Source of the DNA: Thermococcus litoralis DSM 5473
Lineage (GTDB): Archaea > Methanobacteriota_B > Thermococci > Thermococcales > Thermococcaceae
Length of the DNA stretch: 64,000 nt
Assembly (NCBI RefSeq): GCF_000246985.2
Contig: NC_022084.1
Span: 26,248-90,247 of the forward strand
Direction: 5' to 3'
Shown here: positions 25,763 to 35,482 of the stretch, piece after piece
Numbering within the stretch: the first letter of the stretch is position 1
How the letters are laid out: the number at the start of each line of letters is the position of its first letter
The notes under the pieces: generated by a model
What the model saw: the letters and a program-made list of their open reading frames with translations, nothing else
The model's database searches: none
What the model was told of the DNA's origin: nothing
Translations under genes and position numbers: made by a program

Positions 25763-26347
25763 ATGGGAATGTACAAATACATTAGGGAAGCCTGGAAGAG
25801 CCCAAAAAAGAGCTACGTTGGAGAACTCTTGAAGCAGAGGATGATTAAGTGGAGAAGGGAGCCAAGCGTTGTTAGGATTGAGAGACCAACCAGACTTGAT
25901 AGGGCTAGAAGTTTAGGCTACCAGGCGAAGCAGGGTTACGTTCTTGTTAGAGTTAGAGTGAGAAAAGGCGGAAGGAAAAGACCAAGGTGGAGGGGCGGAA
26001 GAAAGCCCTCAAAGATGGGTCAAGTTAAGTACTCACCAAAGAAGTCCCTCCAGTGGATTGCTGAGGAAAAAGCTGCAAGAAAGTTCCCCAACCTTGAGGT
26101 TCTCAACTCATACTGGGTTGGCGAGGACGGTATGTACAAGTGGTTTGAGGTTATCCTAGTTGATCCACACCACCCAGTCATCAAGTCAGATCCAAAGATA
26201 GCCTGGATTGCTGGAAAAGCCCACAAGGGTAGAGTCTTTAGAGGACTCACAAGCGCTGGAAAGAGAAGCAGAGGTCTGCTCAATAAGGGTAAGGGTGCCG
26301 AGAAAGTCAGACCAAGCATTAGGGCTCACAGAGGAAGGGGTAAGTGA
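25763..26347 (+). CDS. rpl15e: 50S ribosomal protein L15e
   Basis: A 194-residue, strongly basic protein of the large ribosomal subunit, found in archaea and eukaryotes only. [73 protein letters not shown] is the conserved N-terminal half that threads into 23S rRNA, and the lysine/arginine-rich tail is typical. ATG at 25763 follows GAGGTGAAAAAG. The codon choice is that of a highly expressed gene. A T-rich terminator follows and a structured leader precedes it. Confidence 0.97.
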   Translation: MGMYKYIREAWKSPKKSYVGELLKQRMIKWRREPSVVRIERPTRLDRARSLGYQAKQGYVLVRVRVRKGGRKRPRWRGGRKPSKMGQVKYSPKKSLQWIAEEKAARKFPNLEVLNSYWVGEDGMYKWFEVILVDPHHPVIKSDPKIAWIAGKAHKGRVFRGLTSAGKRSRGLLNKGKGAEKVRPSIRAHRGRGK

Positions 26348-26370
26348 TTTGCTTTTCTTATTCTCTTTTC
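26348..26370 (+). terminator. T-rich transcription terminator after L15e
   Basis: Pyrimidine-rich run directly behind the stop codon, with three T clusters (TTTGCTTTTC, TTATTC, TCTTTTC). Archaeal termination uses such T tracts on the non-template strand without a required hairpin. Confidence 0.6.
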
Positions 26371-26476
26371 TGTTAGATCTGTGCATTTAGGTCTAATCTC
26401 TAATTATCAATTTTGTGATTTTAGATGGTCAAACTAAACCTGAATAACAGGGCGAAATTTCATTAATACTAATAAG

Positions 26477-26538
26477 AGTGTTAAAAAAATCAAAAAGTTT
26501 AAATAGTCATAACAAGAACTATGGGTTGAGGTGATGTT
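26477..26538 (+). promoter_or_regulatory. Promoter/leader of island unit 1
   Basis: Contains an AGTGTTAA element, an ATCAAAAAG stretch and a TATA box GTTTAAATAG (about 26498-26507), then TTGAGGTGATGTT before the ATG. The elements AGTxTTAA, ATCAAAA(A)G and (C/T)TTAAA, plus the TTGAGGTGA ribosome site, recur in front of units 2 and 3 (28911 and 33412), so the three units are probably regulated alike. Confidence 0.6.
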
Positions 26539-27084
26539 ATGACGTTAAGAATACCGGACGACAAACCCGTCTATGTAATAATAACTTTGGGAGTGCATGA
26601 AGACCAAACTCCCTCCGACAGCCCAGAAGTTGTAAGAGCAAACTTAGAAGCTACTGGAGTACTGAGGGTATACATGACTAATAATCTTCCGTTGTACTCT
26701 GGAAATTTTCTTGGAGTATTACATACTCCAAGAGATCATGTAGATTACAGTTGCATGAAGGCTTGGAATCTTGGACAGGCTTACGATGACAATAAGGGTC
26801 TAACAAGATATTTAGATGCAGGCGTTGCAATGTTGATGTACTACACCCCAAATGAGATGTATGTAAAGTGGATGAGGGATTTAGCCAAGAATGGTGACTC
26901 AGCTTCTGAATATTCAACATCAGGCACAAGTAAAAGATTGTATTTTTTAATGACTGTTGAAGACCCACACTACTGGACGTCAGATTTACAAGAGGTTATA
27001 GATGAAGCGCTCCAATGGTTTGATGGGATAATACTCTATAATTATAGGAGCTTGGTAATGAGAGGAGGTATTGAAAGGATATGA
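26539..27084 (+). CDS. Unknown cytosolic alpha/beta protein, island unit 1 first gene
   Basis: A 181-residue protein with no signal peptide or TM segment. The pattern of strands and helices (VYVIITLGVH, TGVLRVYMTNN, AGVAMLMYYTPNEMYVKWMRDLA, RLYFLMTVED, LQEVIDEALQWFDGIILYNYRSL) resembles a half or circularly trimmed TIM barrel of the glycoside-hydrolase type, the last block being the typical final strand. It occupies the same first-gene position as the DUF4855-like proteins of units 2 and 3, so it may be their functional counterpart or a shortened relative; I see no firm alignment. It overlaps the following surface-protein gene by four bases (ATGA). Confidence 0.5.
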   Translation: MTLRIPDDKPVYVIITLGVHEDQTPSDSPEVVRANLEATGVLRVYMTNNLPLYSGNFLGVLHTPRDHVDYSCMKAWNLGQAYDDNKGLTRYLDAGVAMLMYYTPNEMYVKWMRDLAKNGDSASEYSTSGTSKRLYFLMTVEDPHYWTSDLQEVIDEALQWFDGIILYNYRSLVMRGGIERI

Positions 27085-28814
27085 CAAGAAAATTAGTTCT
27101 ATGGTTTTTCGTATTCTTTTTAATTCTACCCCTCCCTGCAAATGCTCAAAGCCCAATAAAGGAGTACCAAGAAAAGGTTTTGGAAGTAAAGAATGGAGCA
27201 GCTAACGGATATTTTCCTGACTACAATATGTTCCCGAGTTTTATATACACTTGCCACTCTTATTGGGGGATTTCCCCTCTAAAGATTTACTATCTTTACA
27301 TTGAGACTATCTCACTCGTTAGAAGTGGATATAACGAAAGTAGGCTTGAGAAATTAAGGGAAACGATAAAAAGCCTGCAAGAAAGAGATGGTTCTTTTCC
27401 AGCGGTTCCGCTCCAAGAAACAATTTATTACCCTTGGAGTACTGATGGAATGACCTTCGAGTATTGTGAATCTTCCAAAGCAGGCTCAACGGCTTTGGCT
27501 TTATTAGCTCTCCTCGAAGCAGGCGAAAACCCAAACTCCGAAGTAATTCAAAAAGGCGTCCAATATCTCTTAGAAACCATGAAAAGAAAACCCTACTATC
27601 CTGATGAAAATGTTAGTAGATTTGTCCCGGGTTGCTATGGTGAAAACTGGACTATCATACCTTGCAGATCCGCTTTTCCGAGCAATGCAACTCACGGGGC
27701 TTACTGGACAACAAGAGTTTGCAGAATGGATAGGGGAGGCTTTAGTGTATGTATTGAAGTTCCAGGAGTTGCAACAACGGCCTATGCAACAGCGCTTCTC
27801 CACAAGCTCGGTTATGATGTCAGGGATGAATTAAAATTTCTACAAGAGTATCTTACTCTCGACAACTTAATAAATCGACCCTTAAGTTCCTGTTGTATCG
27901 AATTTGCAAACATCTCAACAAAAGATCTAGAACCAGGTGAACTAAAGATCTACTACTCTCACAGAAGACCTCCAAAATGGTGGTGGAGAGAAGATTTAGC
28001 CTTTCCTGTGAATGATTTTGACTATCGGGATCCTTATGAGAGCCTAGCTTTGCCTTTGCTCTACTTGAGAGAGGAAGGTTTAATTTTTGAAAATAATGCA
28101 ACGAGAACGATACTCGAAGCTCTAAAAGAAAGTCAAAAAGTTCCAGAAAAATACATCTACCTTGAGATCTCCGGCTACAAATATAAAGGGTCTTCTTACT
28201 TTGTAGTAAACATGACTCCCCTGATAGTTCTAAACGGAACTCTTAGGGAAGATTATCAGGGAGAATTTTATGCATATTACGGGTTCAAGTTCCCAAATGA
28301 GAGCATTAAAATTGAAGTTAGGTCTACCAATGCACGTGCTGGTGCCATTCTAGCATCTAAAGTTGATGTCCTCGATACAATGTTCATGATTTACTCCAAT
28401 TCAAGGTGCAATAAAGAAGCAGAGTTAAGTAAAGAGTGCTTTTTAAATGAATTCCCTCCATCAATCCTTGACTATTCATGGAGCAGTGACGTTTATTCAA
28501 CGGCAGTAGCTTTAATATGGCTTTATGCTTCCAATGAAACCACTTATGAAGGCTTTCAAAAGGCGATTGAATACTTGGGGACTAAAGGCCTTAAGGATGG
28601 CTCAAGAAGCTTTGATGGTTATGCTTATGCTCTTATTGCTTTGAGCTTGTATAGTGGAGACTGGGAGAGAAACCGCCCAGAAATTGGTAATGACGGGGAG
28701 AATACTAAGTATCTAGCTTACATCCTTGTGCTAGTTATGATACTTTCAGTAACCATCGGAGGTTATTTTTTATGGAGGAGCATGAACAAAGATGAACTTG
28801 GTGGAAATCTCTAA
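27081..28814 (+). CDS. Surface-anchored alpha/alpha-toroid (terpene cyclase/prenyltransferase-fold) protein
   Basis: A 577-residue protein with an N-terminal signal peptide (LVLWFFVFFLILPLPANA), a large extracellular part, and a C-terminal TM helix (YLAYILVLVMILSVTIGGYFLW) followed by charged residues. The ectodomain carries at least three repeats of the alpha/alpha-barrel type seen in squalene cyclases, prenyltransferases and complement-like thioester proteins: SSKAGSTALALLALLEAGENP (near 131), GVATTAYATALLHKLGYD (near 229), and SSDVYSTAVALIWLYASNE with FDGYAYALIALSLYSGDW (near 468-530). Each repeat begins with a GSF/SRSFDG-like turn. The DxDD motif of cyclases is not seen, so a binding role outside the cell is more likely than terpene chemistry. 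Several N-x-S/T sites suggest N-glycosylation. An interrupted paralogue lies at 31397. Confidence 0.65.
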   Translation: MTRKLVLWFFVFFLILPLPANAQSPIKEYQEKVLEVKNGAANGYFPDYNMFPSFIYTCHSYWGISPLKIYYLYIETISLVRSGYNESRLEKLRETIKSLQERDGSFPAVPLQETIYYPWSTDGMTFEYCESSKAGSTALALLALLEAGENPNSEVIQKGVQYLLETMKRKPYYPDENVSRFVPGCYGENWTIIPCRSAFPSNATHGAYWTTRVCRMDRGGFSVCIEVPGVATTAYATALLHKLGYDVRDELKFLQEYLTLDNLINRPLSSCCIEFANISTKDLEPGELKIYYSHRRPPKWWWREDLAFPVNDFDYRDPYESLALPLLYLREEGLIFENNATRTILEALKESQKVPEKYIYLEISGYKYKGSSYFVVNMTPLIVLNGTLREDYQGEFYAYYGFKFPNESIKIEVRSTNARAGAILASKVDVLDTMFMIYSNSRCNKEAELSKECFLNEFPPSILDYSWSSDVYSTAVALIWLYASNETTYEGFQKAIEYLGTKGLKDGSRSFDGYAYALIALSLYSGDWERNRPEIGNDGENTKYLAYILVLVMILSVTIGGYFLWRSMNKDELGGNL

Positions 28815-28910
28815 AAAGTTATTAACCCCGTCCTTTCCCACCTTTATATTTTACTTTGGCCCTCCAAGCTCCCTTTAGCTTCAGAATAATAATTCTGGAC
28901 TCTGTTTAGA

Positions 28911-28999
28911 GGAGTAGAATGTTATTTATACTATCAAAAGTATTAAGAAATCAAAAGACTTAAAAGCGTCGTGGAATGACTATTAATTGAGGTGACATT
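28911..28999 (+). promoter_or_regulatory. Duplicated promoter/leader block, unit 2
   Basis: An 89-base block that aligns over its whole length with 33412-33500 (about four fifths identical by eye). Shared elements are GGAGTA-AATGTT at the left end, TTTATACTAT, AAAAGTATTAA, ATCAAAA, a TATA box CTTAAAAG (28959-28966), AATGACTATT, and TTGAGGTGAC before the ATG. Conservation extends upstream of the TATA box, suggesting an activator or repressor site. A small hairpin (CAGAAT-AATA-ATTCTG, 28882-28897) just upstream may end unit 1. Confidence 0.65.
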
Positions 29000-29912
29000 A
29001 TGACAAAGTATGTACTGTGGTGGTACAAATACACTGGAGAATATACCCAAGTTAGCAATGCAACACCAGATGATTTGTATATTAATGGATTTGACTTTGC
29101 AGTGGCTTTGGATGGAGAAGGAACAAGAACAAAATTCAGTGGTTCTTTATATAGTAATGGATATAACGATGGCAGAGAGCTTGCTTTGAGAGTGAAAGGA
29201 TGGTTAGATGGAGCAAGCGGTATTCCATATTTAGTAACAATACCCTATTTTACTCCCAGTGGAGGAAAGAGGGGCTTGAGTTACTGGGAGGGTTGGATTG
29301 ATGGAGTTGCTAGCATTGAAAGTTATTATTTTACAGGGATTCTATTGGAGTTTGGAGGATGCCAAGCCTATACAAAGTGGACGTATCACTGAATATGAAA
29401 TCAACACTATCTTAGGACGTATTCAAGAAGTAGGAAGAGATCTTGGAAAAGATTTACAGTTTATTTGGATCCCTACACTAAGGAGTGTTCTATGCTCCGG
29501 AACAATAACAGACCAAGATGGTGATGGAGTAATAACAAATAATGATGTAATACTGTGGTTAGATAAGTACTCGGAAATTGCTCTGTTGTCAAAGTACTTT
29601 GACTATGTATTTCCGCAACCAGGATACTACTTTGCAGATAAGATTGGTGCAAACTGCAACCAAATAGAGTACACTTACAGCCTCTTAGTTGATATTCTAA
29701 GATGGATAAAAAACAGTAATCCTTCCAATGTTTATATAGAAATGGAGGCTGATGGTGCCGTTAGAAGTTCTGAGTATAAATTACAGAGGGCATGTGATTA
29801 TGTGTCTTCTCAAGAAGCCATAAGTGGCAGTATATGGGAAAATAGGGCATATTACTTTGACTGGGACATAAACATAGTTCCATACATTAGAAATACGTGC
29901 CCCAAGTGGTGA
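29000..29912 (+). pseudogene. Frameshifted DUF4855-like TIM-barrel protein, unit 2
   Basis: Two overlapping frames encode halves of one protein. The first (from ATG 29000) matches the 33501 gene product up to SYWEGWIDGV and then runs off at 29392. The second, ending at 29912, continues with GFYWSLEDAKPI, LGKDLQFIWIP, FDYVFPQPGYYF and VYIEMEADG, the same series of motifs as in the intact paralogue. Removing one G from the GGG at 29336-29338 restores one 303-codon frame, exactly the length of the 33501 protein. This could be a real inactivation, a programmed shift or a sequence error. DUF4855 proteins are glycoside-hydrolase-like; the intact protein would be cytosolic, with no signal peptide. 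Confidence 0.75.
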
Positions 29913-29914
29913 AA

Positions 29915-31400
29915 ATGAGAAAAAAGCCTCTCATTTTCTGCTTTTTAATGCTCCTCTTTACTCACTTAGCTCATTCTTTGACTATTAACAACGCTCTAAT
30001 AGGAAACCCAACAATTTTTAACATTACAAATTCATCAACTCAACTTTTAGTGGTTTATTCTCCTTCAGAGGATAGATTTGAGCTGTTGAACTTGACAGCA
30101 TTTCCATGCAAAATCAACGTTTGCTCCAATTTTACTATGAATCCAATTCATTGTTCTCCTCAAGGATGTCTTTTTTATGGATGTGAGGGGTGTGATAGAC
30201 CCTTACCTGGTAGGGTGTATGATCACTATGGCTACCTTTATCCCAGTGGGGAATTTAGGGAATTGCTCAGCTTTCGGAATGATGGAGCAGTGAGTATTTT
30301 CTGGAATCGAGATTACTACCTTGTACTCCATCCCTTTTACTGCTTCTCTATGTGGTGCAATTTGGAGCATTTTGATTCCCTCCTTTGGTTGTCTACTATC
30401 AAGGATGGACAAGTGAAGGTGAAGAAGTATGGATATTTAACGGGAGATTTCAGAAATGTCTCTTCCCCTTTGCTAGCTCAAAAAGGATACATTTACTTTG
30501 TTCGCAATCTCAAGAACGGCGCCTTAGCGATTTTTAATCAAAACTTTACCGAAGCTGTAATTCTCATAGATGCTGTTCCAATGCTGAAGATAATATCCTC
30601 ATTCTCTCTCAATGATTCCCAACTCATTTATGATTCTGAAAACATCTATCTGCTTTACAACGGAACACTCTACACTATAGAACCTTCGAAGGGTGATTAT
30701 CACCTTCCAGGAGATTTCAAAAGAGTTGCAGAGTTTCGCAGGAACTTCACAATCATAGGAGCATATAATAAGAGACTCTTTTTGGTGAACGATAGTGGAA
30801 CTTACCGTTATGATACAAAAAATTAAGAAACTTGAAATAATTGTGAAATCTAAAGCTCAAATGTCAGAGTTTCATGAGGGTAAAGCATTGCTTTTTGCTA
30901 ATGGCACACTCTATGAAGTCTCAGACAACATTGTTCGAGCGGGGAAGATAAATCTCAAAAACTTTAATGCATCTGAATTTCACAAGCTCTTTTACATAAC
31001 ACTTGACTGCCGTAGGGAGCAGTTTGAGGAAGACACCAACATTTTTTGGAGCCCTAAGGGCTGGTTGCTTTATAATGGCTCATCCCTTTACTTCTTCAAT
31101 GGCACTCTTAAGAAAGTTTTAAACAATGCTTCATGGATAAAATGGATTGGATGGAATGGGAAAGAGTGGATTTTAGCAGATAGTGAGATAGTTTTAAAAT
31201 TCGATGGGCAAAGAATTGAAAATTTGACTCCAAAGCTCAAGGAATTTTTAGGAGCTAATAAAACAAACACAACAATTTTAACACCCCTACCTTCAAGTTC
31301 AGTAGAAGTCTCAAACTTTAATGATAAGCTTGTTACTATTGTTTTAATCTTAGTGTTTATTCTAATTGGATTTTATCTCATGAGGAGAAAGTTAAAATGA
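29915..31400 (+). pseudogene. Frameshifted surface beta-propeller-like protein, unit 2
   Basis: The ATG at 29915 lies two bases after the preceding stop. The frame encodes a signal peptide (PLIFCFLMLLFTHLAHS) and repeated short strands of propeller type (IYFVRNLKNGALAIFNQNF, IYLLYNGTLYTIEPSKG, RLFLVNDSGTYRYDTK), then stops at 30826. The continuation in another frame, ending at 31400, has the same repeats (ALLFANGTLYEV, WLLYNGSSLYFFNGTLKKV, EWILADSEIVLKFDGQ) and a C-terminal TM anchor (LVTIVLILVFILIGFYLM) with a basic tail. Dropping one A from the A6 run at 30817-30822 joins them (YDTK-IKKLE), giving about 494 residues. An A6 run could also allow transcriptional slippage. Ligand unknown; many N-x-S/T sites. 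Confidence 0.7.
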
Positions 31401-33308
31401 GAAATGTAACTTTTGTTTTAATTCTTATTTCATTTTCATTAGTTCAGAGCATCTCCTTGCATAGCATAGAAGAATATCAAATGAAAACGCTCTACTCCTA
31501 CGCTAAAAATTATGGAATCTCAAGTTACAGTTTTGTTAAAGAGAGCGATGAGTTTTATCTAACGTGCCTCAAGGTAATAGCCCTTGCAAGAAGCGGCTTT
31601 CCAAGGGATTCTCCAGACTTCCAGAGGCTGGTGGAGGGAATAAAATCAAAACAATTAAAAGACGGCTCATTTCCTCCAATAATTACCAACGATTACCCAA
31701 AGGCAGAGGGTGAATGGGTTTACTGGGAGAAGTCAAAAGCCGCTGGAACTGCTCTCGCTCTGCTGGCTCTTCTTGAGGCTGGAGAAACCCCAAACTCCGA
31801 AGTTGTAACCAAGGGAATTAAATTTCTCTTGGCTAACAAAACAAACGAGTATTGGACGTCTACAGTTTACATGGACTGGGAAAGGACAGGAATTAAAAGA
31901 ATTGAGGAGTTTCCAAGCTTAGTTGCAACAGCTTATGCCACTGCCCTATTACATAAACTCGGCTACAATGTTACTGATTCTTGGCAATGGTTTAGGACTA
32001 ACCTGAATACAAAGAACTTAACCAGAAACTATGCTTTTGACAATCTTTTTGTGGGTTTTCTCTTTCCAATGCCCTACAGGGATTTCAGAATGCCCTATGA
32101 AAGCCTAACTTTACCATTACTTTACTTAAGAGAAGAAGGCTTTAAGCTCAATAACGAAACTTTAGAGTTCTTTAGTTCGCTCTTTAAGCAATCCCAATAC
32201 TCAGGAAACGCAACTTTGCTCTTCGTCTTCTACGAAAATTATAGCACCAAGTATGAACTCAAGCTCCTTCGCTTTTCTTTGATAAATAAAATGTGGGAAG
32301 AGAGCAAACTGACCTCCTTCCCGCCTTGAAAGGTGAGGGTTCCAACGAGCTAACCCCTCGCCAATAGCAGGAAGGTTTACGGGCGACTCATTCCCTACTC
32401 CCGTTACCGCCTTTCGGTTCAGCCCGAGGGGACGGTCTCGCCCCCGTTACCCCTACCCCCAAGGGGACTCGGGGTTATGGTTTCAGAGGCCAAACCTTCA
32501 GTTTTTACTGCCTCGAAGGGCAGTCTTTCAAGGACGCTTAACAGCGTCCTAACCACTCCAAGTCGGAGTGGTAACGCAACCCCCTCATCTCATCGGGTTA
32601 TCAAATTTGGCCTCTTCGAGGCCTTACTACACTATGAAGTTTAAAAGGGTTTTGGTTTTAAAGGGCTGAATTTCCGAACACGGCATCCCCGCCCTGAAAG
32701 GCAAGGCCTTCAAAAGAGTAATCCGGGGAGTTGCTAACGGGAAAATCAAGCCCCAATTAAACCCTGAAGAGGAGATTGCAGTTCTAAAGATAGAGGGTTT
32801 GCGAAAGATAAATCCTCAAAAGTCAGGCGCTTTTAAGAAGTTGGGGATAATCAACAAAAGTATGAAGATTTACCCGGAGTTCCCTATGAACTACATAAAC
32901 TCTCGTTCTTATGTTGCCTCCCAAATACTCCACTTTTCTGAAACCAATGGGACTTACTACATAATCCCTCTCCCCAAACTGGATAAATCATGGAATCACG
33001 ATGTATATTCAACCTCAATAGCCCTGATTTGGTTGTACCTAGCAAATAAAACCGAGTATAAAGGGTTTAATGGCGGAATTGAATTTTTACAAAGTAGTGG
33101 GGAAAGTCTAAGCTTTGACGGTTATGCATACGCTTTGATTGCTTTAAGCCTGTACAATGGAGATTGGGAAAAGAATAAGCCAGAGATTAATATCATTGTC
33201 TCCAATGAAGGAGGGAGTATTAGATACCCGACTTACATTCTCGCAATAATTATGATATTTTCAATAGGTTACTTTTGGAGAAAGCGTAAACAAGATAAAG
33301 GTCTCTAA
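31397..33308 (+). pseudogene. Alpha/alpha-toroid surface protein interrupted by an insertion, unit 2
   Basis: Paralogue of the 27081 protein. The N-terminal part (31397-32329) has a signal peptide (VTFVLILISFSLVQS) and the repeats KSKAAGTALALLALLEAGETP and LVATAYATALLHKLGYNV. The C-terminal part (to 33308) has the NHDVYSTSIALIWLYLANKT and FDGYAYALIALSLYNGDW repeats and a C-terminal TM anchor. Between them lies a GC-rich non-coding insertion (32320-32706). The right-hand frame is open from about 32706, so only the insertion disrupts the gene. However, precise excision between the direct repeats would not restore the frame, so a further change exists. The start overlaps the preceding gene by four bases. 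Confidence 0.7.
32320..32706 (+). mobile_element. Non-coding structured insertion with imperfect direct repeats (MITE-like)
   Basis: A GC-rich block of about 370 bases, unlike its AT-rich surroundings, splits the toroid gene. Its ends are 19-base direct repeats starting CCCGCC (32320-32338 and 32688-32706) that agree at 16 positions; each contains a small hairpin (CCTT-GA-AAGG at the left, GCC-CTGAAA-GGC at the right). Inside are perfect hairpins: ACTGCC/GGCAGT (32507-32524), AGGACGCT/AGCGTCCT (32531-32550), ACCACTCC/GGAGTGGT (32552-32572) and GGCCTC/GAGGCC (32609-32623). GAGGCCAAA (32486-32494) is exactly complementary to TTTGGCCTC (32606-32614), closing the first three hairpins into a multi-arm structure. 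There is no transposase. The ends recall IS200/IS605-type remnants of Thermococcales. Confidence 0.6.
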
Positions 33309-33411
33309 TAGAGCGTTAATTCATCATTTTCTACTTTTTATATCTCATATCAACTCTCTGGTTCTCTAAAGCTTAGTGGGAAGCCAACAAAGCAACTTCA
33401 AACCGCTTATA

Positions 33412-33500
33412 GGAGTAAAATGTTGTTTATACTATTAAAAGTATTAAAAATCAAAAAGCTTAAAAAGTATTACAAAATGACTATTTATTGAGGTGACCAA
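33412..33500 (+). promoter_or_regulatory. Duplicated promoter/leader block, unit 3
   Basis: Counterpart of 28911-28999 with the same length and order of elements. The TATA box is CTTAAAAAG (33459-33467), followed about 25 bases on by AATGACTATT and TTGAGGTGAC before the ATG at 33501. It is the least damaged unit, so this promoter is the best place to look for the shared regulator site. Confidence 0.65.
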
Positions 33501-34412
33501 ATGGCAAAGTTTGGATTGTGGTATGTTAAATGGGACTCTTCCTCTGGAAGATACACCTCTAGGCTAAAGACATTGAACAAAAGTCAGGCAACAGTTGAAG
33601 ACTTTAAAGAGCGATTTGATATTGCTGTTGTCACAACCCTTGGTGGATTCGATGCCAAAAACAGTGGAAATGGATATGAAGATGGGAAAGAGCTGGCAAC
33701 ATTCACAAAATCCATTATTGGAACAGGAGTTGAGTATTATATCTCAATGCCATACTACCCATATGATCCCTCTCATGAAAATAAGAGTGGAAGAGGTAAT
33801 ATTGATACCGGGGATTATTGGCTCGATTGGATTGATGGAGTGCTCGCTGTTAATGATCCAAATCTCAAAGGATTTTACTGGGAGCTGGAATATGCCTGGA
33901 TGTTTACGGATTATCAAAAAGGCAAAAATGAGTCCGTAATAAACCCAAATGCACTTTTAGATATAGCAGACAAAATTCATGATCACGGGCTTGAATTCAT
34001 TTGGATTCCTTCAGCTCATACATATGCTCTAGAAAATACTGATATATGGTCTACTGCATCCTTGGAAGCTTTTGACTATATATTTGTACAGTCAAATTAC
34101 TATATGAATAGTTCTGATAGATATCCCTATTCTTACACTGAATTCAAGGAATGGTTAGCAACTTTAAAAAGCATGAGATCCTCAAAAGTTCACATTGAAA
34201 TGGAAGCAGATGAATGTGTATTAGGCATGAATGGAAATTGCAGAAATTGTGGTAATCAAGACGCTTGTCTCAAACTCGCCAGTGATTATTATCTTGTGCA
34301 ACATGATGTATTAAGAAGGCTTGATGAGAATTTAGCATACTACTTTGGTGTAACCCTTGATGTTGTGGATGAAGTGTTCGACTACTACCTCAAACGCATG
34401 GGGGTTGTCTAA
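33501..34412 (+). CDS. DUF4855-like TIM-barrel protein, unit 3
   Basis: A 303-residue protein without signal peptide or TM segment. The order of motifs matches DUF4855 glycoside-hydrolase-like proteins: a G-Y-x-D-G-x-E-L region (near residue 56), ISMPYYPYDP (near 77), NLKGFYWELEYAW (near 122), ADKIHDHGLEFIWIPSA (near 155), FDYIFVQSNYYMNSS (near 191) and VHIEMEADECV (near 231). Acidic residues at the ends of the strands (E in FYWELE and in IEMEAD) are the plausible catalytic pair. A cysteine-rich loop (ECVLGMNGNCRNCGNQDACLKLA) is peculiar to this copy. It heads an operon with a surface-anchored protein whose start immediately follows its stop. The carbohydrate substrate is unknown. Confidence 0.7.
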   Translation: MAKFGLWYVKWDSSSGRYTSRLKTLNKSQATVEDFKERFDIAVVTTLGGFDAKNSGNGYEDGKELATFTKSIIGTGVEYYISMPYYPYDPSHENKSGRGNIDTGDYWLDWIDGVLAVNDPNLKGFYWELEYAWMFTDYQKGKNESVINPNALLDIADKIHDHGLEFIWIPSAHTYALENTDIWSTASLEAFDYIFVQSNYYMNSSDRYPYSYTEFKEWLATLKSMRSSKVHIEMEADECVLGMNGNCRNCGNQDACLKLASDYYLVQHDVLRRLDENLAYYFGVTLDVVDEVFDYYLKRMGVV

Positions 34413-35450
34413 TTGAAATTTAAATTTCTTGCTTCCTTTGTGCTGTTGTTTTCTTTACTTGCTCACTCCCCATCTTATGCCGCTCCAACTCTCACTGTTG
34501 ATTTTTGTTCTTCAGGTTTTCAGGTAACTGTTGCTCCGACGACCGAAGGTGTTATCTACGTGAGCACTGGTTTTTATAATCTTAAACCCCAAAACTTTGG
34601 GGAGTGCATTGCGGAATATGATCCAACCACTCAGCGTGCCCACTTTTACCTTGTAAACTCAAGCGGTGCACATCATATTGGTTGGTATTATGAATACGGT
34701 TATCAAAACAAAACTCTTTCTGAACTTCTGACCAAAGTAAAGAGAAGTGTCCTTCCAGTGCCTGGAAAACTTGAGGGGGATTATGTGGTATTTTTGTTCA
34801 ACTCCACCACCTATAAAGTGCCCATCAAAGAGCTTTTATCTTATTTATGGAGCGGGGATTTGTTAAACAATTTAGTGGCATTTTCTTATGAAGAGGGGAT
34901 TATAATCGTTCCATCCATTAAGATAGATGCCGTTGAAAATAACTTTACGGTAATCAAAAGACCCGGAAAGCGTGTTGGAACAACTTTGCTGGACTTTAAC
35001 TTTACATACTGGCTTTCTTATCAGTATCTTCTATACCTAAACGGCACTATCGATGGTAGGTTTCTGTTGAAGGAAAAAGCGAAGAAAGAACTGATAACTT
35101 GGGAAAAACTTTCGCAGTTGTTTGATAAACCGCTCTATGTATTCTATTTTGATGGTGAGTCTCTCAAGCCTTATCCCTTGTTGAGGATCAAGATTTCACC
35201 GGAGCTAAAAGGGTTCAAACTCTCTATAAAGTACGAATTTGAGAATTTGGCGCCTCCTTATGCGACATATAATATACCAACAACCGCCCCTGCTTCCTCT
35301 GAACCCAAATCTTTAAACTCCACTGCCAACTCAGACACATATTATGTCCCGGAAGATACAAAAGAAAACACTTCTTGGATTTTCCTTTTACTGGTTATAA
35401 TCGTGAGTTTGGCTCTGATAGGAGCTCTACACCTAAAAAAGACCAAGTAA
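34413..35450 (+). CDS. Secreted, C-terminally anchored protein, unit 3
   Basis: A 345-residue protein starting at TTG 34413, directly behind the stop of the DUF4855-like gene. A signal peptide (FLASFVLLFSLLAHSPSYA) precedes a beta-rich ectodomain with about ten N-x-S/T sequons. Then come a Ser/Thr/Pro-rich stalk (TTAPASSEPKSLNSTANSD, near 290-310) and a C-terminal TM helix (WIFLLLVIIVSLALIGALHL) with a basic tail. This is the typical architecture of thermococcal S-layer-spanning surface proteins. No domain family recognised. The stalk and anchor suggest presentation of a ligand-binding head beyond the membrane, with the cytosolic TIM-barrel partner made from the same message. Confidence 0.6.
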   Translation: MKFKFLASFVLLFSLLAHSPSYAAPTLTVDFCSSGFQVTVAPTTEGVIYVSTGFYNLKPQNFGECIAEYDPTTQRAHFYLVNSSGAHHIGWYYEYGYQNKTLSELLTKVKRSVLPVPGKLEGDYVVFLFNSTTYKVPIKELLSYLWSGDLLNNLVAFSYEEGIIIVPSIKIDAVENNFTVIKRPGKRVGTTLLDFNFTYWLSYQYLLYLNGTIDGRFLLKEKAKKELITWEKLSQLFDKPLYVFYFDGESLKPYPLLRIKISPELKGFKLSIKYEFENLAPPYATYNIPTTAPASSEPKSLNSTANSDTYYVPEDTKENTSWIFLLLVIIVSLALIGALHLKKTK

Positions 35451-35482
35451 AGAAGGCCAATATAAACCCCGCTTATACTCTT

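Noticed and set aside
27081..28814. Terpene cyclase or prenyltransferase enzyme
   Set aside because: The repeats fit the fold, but no DxDD or zinc-site motifs are visible and the protein is an anchored exoprotein, so enzymatic terpene chemistry is not claimed.
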